DNA from: Elusimicrobiota bacterium
GTDB taxonomy: Bacteria > Elusimicrobiota > Elusimicrobia > Elusimicrobiales > UBA9959
Direction: 5' to 3'
DNA: 18,681 nt
Assembly (NCBI GenBank): GCA_030637365.1
Contig: DAOWGR010000044.1
Coordinates: 1-18,681 of the forward strand
The notes under the pieces were generated by a model, which had not been told where the DNA came from, made no database searches, and was given only the letters and a program-made list of their open reading frames with translations. Positions 14,998-18,681 of the stretch are shown piece by piece. Each line of letters starts with the position of its first letter. Positions within the stretch are counted from its first letter, which is position 1. Position numbers and translations under genes: made by a program.

Positions 14998-16533
14998 ATG
15001 AAAAAATTAAATTCAAATCAAACTGCTCTTGGAATTTATATTTCTCCAAACGAAATATCCATTGCTCAAGTTAATTGCCGCGGTAATGGTAAAATCCATA
15101 TTGAGCATTTAATAAAAATACCCGTTGAATTTGAAGCTTTCGGCAGAGTTCAAAGGCCATTGGCTCTAAATAATGATTTTTTTAATGAAAAAGCCCGGTG
15201 GATAAATCAGTTTAAACAAGCTTTAAAACAAGTTGATTGGAAAAGCAAAAAAGTCGTGATTACTTTATCGTCTCACTTTAGCATACTTCGCTATTTTGTA
15301 ATGCCGGTCGTTGAAAGACGCTATTGGTTAAAAACCATACCGCTTGAATCTAAAAAATATATACCGGTGTCTTTTGACGAAGTGGCGTATGATTTTGTTG
15401 TTCGTCCGGATGCGACGGGTAAAAAACTGAATGTTTTATTCGGAATGACAAACAAAAAAACCATTGAATTTTTGCTGAATCTTTTAAAATCTCTCGGCAT
15501 GGAATTGTCTTCCATAGAATCTTCAGCTTGTTCCATAGAGAGATTGTTTTATTTTTTAAATTCCGCGCATGACAACAACGCTTATGTTCATTTTTCAGGG
15601 TCCGTCAGTTATATGATTTTTTCAAACGCCGGGTGTCCGGTGCTTTTTAGGGAAAGTGACATGAAAGGCATTTCCGGCCTGAGTGAACGCAAGCGTTTGG
15701 ATATAAAAGGAGCTCAGCAATTTGTCGGAAGATATTTGGGCGCAAAGGCTTATTCCACTCTTTTGCTCAGCGGCGATAATTTGGAAGTTTGGAAATCAGT
15801 CGCGGAAGTTGAGTCTCCGATTCCCGTCTCGCAATGGGAGCCGTCTAAACTTTTGAATCTAAAAAGCAATGCTTTGTCGTCTTTGTTTTCAATAGGTTCT
15901 TCCCTTAAATTGAATTCAAAAAATAAGCTTCCGATAGATTTCTCGGGGATTTCAACCACCGCGTTGTTGAAAAAAAACATTCAGTCCCATATAAAAACCG
16001 TTACTATCGTTTTATGCGCCGTTATCCTCGTCTTTACGCTTTTTAATCAGCTTAAGCTTTATGTTTCAACAAAGCGGATAAACGAGTTTTATGTCGTCGC
16101 GGGCGATGTTTCGGAATTTCAAGGTATGACCGCCGATATCGTGAAAAACAAAACGGAAAGATTTCAACAAAATTCAAGAATGCTTCAAGTTCTTGTTCAA
16201 GATAAAGATGTTCTGGCGCCCAAACTTGAAGTTATAGCGGAAACAATTCCCAAGTATTTATGGATTGATGAAATATTGTATACAAATCTTTTAGGTTCTT
16301 TGGGGATTCAATCAGGTTCCAAGGAATTGAAAATAATGGGATCAACAAATTTGCGCGGCACTTTGAAATCTCGTTTTGTCGAGAACTTTCATAAAAGTTT
16401 GAAACTGAGTAAAGAATTTCATGGTTACGGTTCTCCTTCGGGAAGCATTGAGTTTAACATGGATTCTCGCGCAGCGGGAGATGATGAAAAAAACATGAGT
16501 TCGGGGTTTGCGATTTATTGCGCCGTTAAATAG
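14998..16533 (+). CDS. pilM: PilM-PilN fusion (GspL-like) inner-membrane platform protein
   Basis: This 511-residue protein joins the cytoplasmic actin-like part of PilM (about 1-320) to a PilN-like part: a TM at about 334-352, then a periplasmic region with a coiled coil (about 355-405) and a small alpha/beta domain to the end. Type IV pilus systems normally encode PilM and PilN separately, whereas type II secretion GspL has this joined architecture. The N-terminal nucleotide motif of PilM (GIDIG) reads GIYIS here, so ATP binding may be lost, as in GspL. The linker KLPIDFSG lies where free PilN would carry its INLLP tail for docking to PilM. The gene starts a tight run with PilO-, PilP- and PilQ-like genes. 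There is no Shine-Dalgarno; a small AACAA/TTGTT dyad covers 14982-14995. Confidence 0.8.
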   Translation: MKKLNSNQTALGIYISPNEISIAQVNCRGNGKIHIEHLIKIPVEFEAFGRVQRPLALNNDFFNEKARWINQFKQALKQVDWKSKKVVITLSSHFSILRYFVMPVVERRYWLKTIPLESKKYIPVSFDEVAYDFVVRPDATGKKLNVLFGMTNKKTIEFLLNLLKSLGMELSSIESSACSIERLFYFLNSAHDNNAYVHFSGSVSYMIFSNAGCPVLFRESDMKGISGLSERKRLDIKGAQQFVGRYLGAKAYSTLLLSGDNLEVWKSVAEVESPIPVSQWEPSKLLNLKSNALSSLFSIGSSLKLNSKNKLPIDFSGISTTALLKKNIQSHIKTVTIVLCAVILVFTLFNQLKLYVSTKRINEFYVVAGDVSEFQGMTADIVKNKTERFQQNSRMLQVLVQDKDVLAPKLEVIAETIPKYLWIDEILYTNLLGSLGIQSGSKELKIMGSTNLRGTLKSRFVENFHKSLKLSKEFHGYGSPSGSIEFNMDSRAAGDDEKNMSSGFAIYCAVK

Positions 16534-16548
16534 GGAAGTGTTTGGATT

Positions 16549-17133
16549 ATGAATAACTTACTGCAAAAAATAAAAATTTTTTTAAAAAGAATGCTGAATG
16601 ACATGTTTGTCATTTATGAGGAAAAAGGAGCGGAGCCGTTTAAAAAACCGCTTTTATACGCGATTCTTCCCATTTTGATTTTATACTTTATGATTTATTC
16701 TCCCGTCGCCGATAAATTTAAGGATAAAAAAAATGAACTCGCGAATATAGAGTCCATAATTGAATTTTATGAAGATTATAGCAATGCCAAATCAATGATA
16801 GCATCGTTTCAATGCCAGCTTCCGGCCGCTAAAGATAAGGATGATTGGCTTAATCATGTTCTTTCATCAAATGCGAAAAAGCATGGTATGGATTTTGATT
16901 CAATTTCCGCTCAAAAAGAAATTGAAATGAATAATTATTTGGTAGTTTCAAGAGAGGTTTCTCTTTCATCCACTTACAATAAAGTGGGGAAATGGGTTCG
17001 TGATATGGAAAATTCACCGATTTTTTTGAAAGTTACGGATTTCAACTTGAGAAAAGATCCAATGAAACGGGGTAATATTAAGGTGAATCTGACATTATCA
17101 ACCGTTTTTGCCAAAATTATGATGGATGATTGA
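16549..17133 (+). CDS. pilO: PilO/GspM-like inner-membrane protein
   Basis: This 194-residue bitopic protein has the PilO/GspM plan: a cytoplasmic N-terminus of about 33 residues, one TM (34-50), a charged coiled coil (about 55-90) and a C-terminal alpha/beta domain of the ferredoxin-like kind. Length is typical for PilO. It is expected to dimerise with the PilN part of the preceding protein and help align the inner-membrane platform with the secretin. It starts 15 nt after the preceding stop, with GGGAAG upstream, and overlaps or abuts the next gene, so translation is probably coupled. Sequence conservation in this family is low, so the call rests mainly on architecture and position. Confidence 0.75.
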   Translation: MNNLLQKIKIFLKRMLNDMFVIYEEKGAEPFKKPLLYAILPILILYFMIYSPVADKFKDKKNELANIESIIEFYEDYSNAKSMIASFQCQLPAAKDKDDWLNHVLSSNAKKHGMDFDSISAQKEIEMNNYLVVSREVSLSSTYNKVGKWVRDMENSPIFLKVTDFNLRKDPMKRGNIKVNLTLSTVFAKIMMDD

Positions 17134-17149
17134 CGCGGCAGGTATGTTT

Positions 17150-17845
17150 ATGAAAAGCATAACAAGTTTTATCGGGTGGTTATTACTTGCGGTAATTCTC
17201 GCCGTTCCCGCTTTTTTGTTTTATAATTGGCAGATGAATAAAAAAAACCTTCAAATGAAGGAACGTTCGATATCATCAAGTTCCGTGAACATACCGTTTG
17301 AAAGCGATAAAGAGGATTTTAAGCCGATTTCAAAAGAATTTGTTTCTGCCGATTCCGCGTCAAAATTATCGCCCGGCATGGAGATAAATTCTAAAATAAA
17401 TGAACAACTTGATTTACAAAAAGCAATGCGCGCCTCAAGTGACATATTACCCGCTTCTTCTTCCGTTACCGTACAAGTAAATAACATGGAAATTGCGAGC
17501 GGACAGATGAAAAGTTCTCAGGAGCGGAGGAAAATTTCATATTTTGAACCTAAGTCTGACAGAGATCCCACGCTTTCTTCGGCGGAATACGCGCAAATTA
17601 AGGCTGAAATCGAGGCCAAAAAAGAACGAGCGCGGAGGCGAAGGCTTGAGGAACTCAGAAAAAAAAAGAGAAATCGCATTCAAAATAAACTGATTCTTCA
17701 GGGAATAGTCGGCAATAATGTTATAATTAACGGTGAAATGTACTCAGTGGGTGATTATGTTAAAGGAGTCCGAATTATTAAAATCGGAACCGATTATTTC
17801 ATTGGATATCACAAAGGGAAAAAATTTAAGAAAATTATGCGTTAA
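17150..17845 (+). CDS. pilP: PilP/GspC-like bitopic protein
   Basis: The product has an N-terminal TM (residues 9-26), a long disordered Ser/Lys-rich periplasmic linker, a strongly basic helix (about 150-178, Glu/Arg/Lys repeats), and a C-terminal beta domain with the PilP/GspC homology-region pattern LILQGIVGNNVIINGEMYSV then VGDYVKG and IIKIGTDYF. Such domains bind the secretin N0 domain. Typical PilP is a lipoprotein; this protein has no lipobox and is anchored by a TM like GspC. The frame is open from an ATG at 17126 that overlaps the preceding gene by 8 nt. I chose 17150 because AGGT lies 6 nt upstream; 17144 is a third option. It is followed by the secretin gene. Confidence 0.75.
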   Translation: MKSITSFIGWLLLAVILAVPAFLFYNWQMNKKNLQMKERSISSSSVNIPFESDKEDFKPISKEFVSADSASKLSPGMEINSKINEQLDLQKAMRASSDILPASSSVTVQVNNMEIASGQMKSSQERRKISYFEPKSDRDPTLSSAEYAQIKAEIEAKKERARRRRLEELRKKKRNRIQNKLILQGIVGNNVIINGEMYSVGDYVKGVRIIKIGTDYFIGYHKGKKFKKIMR

Positions 17846-17859
17846 ATCAAAGTGAGAAA

Positions 17860-17887
17860 TCAGAGGCAAGAGGTCAGAAGCAAGATT
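17860..17887 (+). repeat. Purine-rich 14-nt tandem repeat (7-nt period)
   Basis: TCAGAGGCAAGAGG (17860-17873) is followed directly by TCAGAAGCAAGATT (17874-17887), with 11 of 14 positions identical. Each unit splits into two related heptamers. It lies between the pilP-like stop and the secretin RBS. Confidence 0.55.
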
Positions 17888-17927
17888 TAGAGGACATTCT
17901 TTATACCCTTGGTTTAATGGAGGTTTT

Positions 17928-18681
17928 ATGAAAAGTTTAAGAATAATTACGGCGGCAGGTTTGATTTTTGGGCAATTGGTTTGTCCCTTGTGCGAAGTCT
18001 TCGCGCAGAGTAAAAAGTCAAATGAAAAATTTTTACAAGAGCTTCAGGCGCCTATTGAAGAAAGCGGTCCCATTCTTAAAACTCAAGCCGCGTCAAGAAA
18101 AATCCCAAAAATGAGAACGCCAGGCAAATCTTTGGATTCAATTAGAATTGGAGGAGCTAAAATTAAAGAAGCTCCAATGTATGAAATGGCGGAATCGGTA
18201 TCTTTGTTGGATAAAAAAATAGGTCCCATAAATTTAAAGAACGCGCCTGTTTCAACGTTTCTTAACCTCATTACCGCTCAATCTAAAGTGGGCTTCATTA
18301 TCAGCGATGGAGTTGAGAAAAAAAAAATAACGGCGTTTTTACGAAGAACCACGGTAAGAGAAGCTTTAGAGCTTTTATTGCGAGTTAAGGGTTTGACTTA
18401 TCAAAGAATCGGCAAAAGCAATACCTATATTGTTTCCAGAAGAAGAAGCACCGCGCCTGTGTTGATTACCAAGGTGTACACATTGAATTATATTCCGCTT
18501 ATTCCGATAGCATCTGCCGCGGATGACATGTCCGCCATTACGCCGCAAGATGTTTCAACAGTGGCGGAGGGAGGAAGAAGCGACGGAGGACAGGGCGGCA
18601 AAAACAATGTCGGTGAAGATGGCGGAGTCGCAATCATAAAAATTATTCGCAGCGTTTTGTCCAAAAAATACGGGAAACTTG
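17928..18681 (+). CDS. pilQ: Secretin, N-terminal part (PilQ/GspD family), cut by window end
   Basis: The frame is open from ATG 17928 to the window edge (251 complete codons). GGAGG lies 4 nt before the ATG. A signal peptide (about 1-26, ending CEVFA) and a charged linker are followed by an STN/N0 domain about 96-172: INLKNAPVSTFLNLI, then VREALELLL, LTYQRIGKSNTYIVS. The sequence then enters an N1-type secretin domain (VLITKVYTLNYIP) interrupted by a Gly/Asp/Ser-rich loop about 210-232. The product should form the outer-membrane ring through which a pilus or exported protein passes. The gene order fits PilQ, but GspD cannot be excluded without the C-terminal secretin domain. Confidence 0.85.
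   Translation, partial: MKSLRIITAAGLIFGQLVCPLCEVFAQSKKSNEKFLQELQAPIEESGPILKTQAASRKIPKMRTPGKSLDSIRIGGAKIKEAPMYEMAESVSLLDKKIGPINLKNAPVSTFLNLITAQSKVGFIISDGVEKKKITAFLRRTTVREALELLLRVKGLTYQRIGKSNTYIVSRRRSTAPVLITKVYTLNYIPLIPIASAADDMSAITPQDVSTVAEGGRSDGGQGGKNNVGEDGGVAIIKIIRSVLSKKYGKL

Noticed and set aside
1..18681. CRISPR array, insertion sequence or prophage
   Set aside because: No regularly spaced identical repeats, transposase, integrase or phage structural genes were seen.

Overview
The window looks like chromosomal DNA from a Gram-negative (two-membrane) bacterium of moderately low GC. It encodes a secretin, OmpA-like peptidoglycan-anchoring domains and Wzy_C-type (O-antigen ligase family) membrane enzymes. 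The gene style (TPR-fused Wzy_C proteins, type IV pilus/type II secretion-like genes, many hypotheticals, hairpins in most gaps) would fit a poorly cultured lineage such as Elusimicrobiota or Omnitrophota. That placement is a guess from style, not a measurement. All genes are on the + strand except one short minus-strand ORF.

Layout. (1) 1-117: tail of an upstream gene. (2) 114-3143: a large hybrid sensor histidine kinase (periplasmic sensor, HAMP, GAF, PAS, HisKA, HATPase, receiver). (3) 3218-4534: an unrecognised exported protein with six cysteines behind an almost ideal sigma70-type promoter, facing a minus-strand remnant of a PD40/TolB-like beta-propeller protein. (4) 4648-6342: an exported FKBP-type prolyl isomerase, then a Na+/Ca2+ exchanger bracketed by two inverted repeats. 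(5) 6494-7545: an unrecognised P-loop protein with a clear intrinsic terminator. (6) 7596-7880: tRNA-Thr(CGT), two stacked hairpins and a degenerate 7-nt-period repeat. (7) 7890-13065: two adjacent divergent polytopic Wzy_C proteins with TPR tails; the second carries a long palindromic element in frame. (8) 13167-14903: a periplasmic protein with two OmpA-like domains. (9) 14998-18681: a type IV pilus/type II secretion inner-membrane platform and secretin in the order pilM-N(fused)-O-P-Q, with the secretin cut by the window edge.

How the genes may work together. The 3' third reads as an envelope-spanning machine: a PilM-PilN fusion with the architecture of GspL, a PilO/GspM-like protein, a bitopic PilP/GspC-like protein and a secretin. 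The double OmpA-like protein just upstream could tie it to peptidoglycan. The two Wzy_C-TPR proteins upstream could polymerise or transfer lipid-linked glycans, either to an exported protein such as a pilin or to a surface polysaccharide. Gene order suggests the link but does not prove it.

The observations I rate highest are the in-frame palindromic insertion in the second Wzy_C gene (11959-12035), the PilM-PilN fusion in a pil-order cluster, the paired Wzy_C-TPR genes beside it, and the degenerate 7-nt-period repeats in intergenic DNA.
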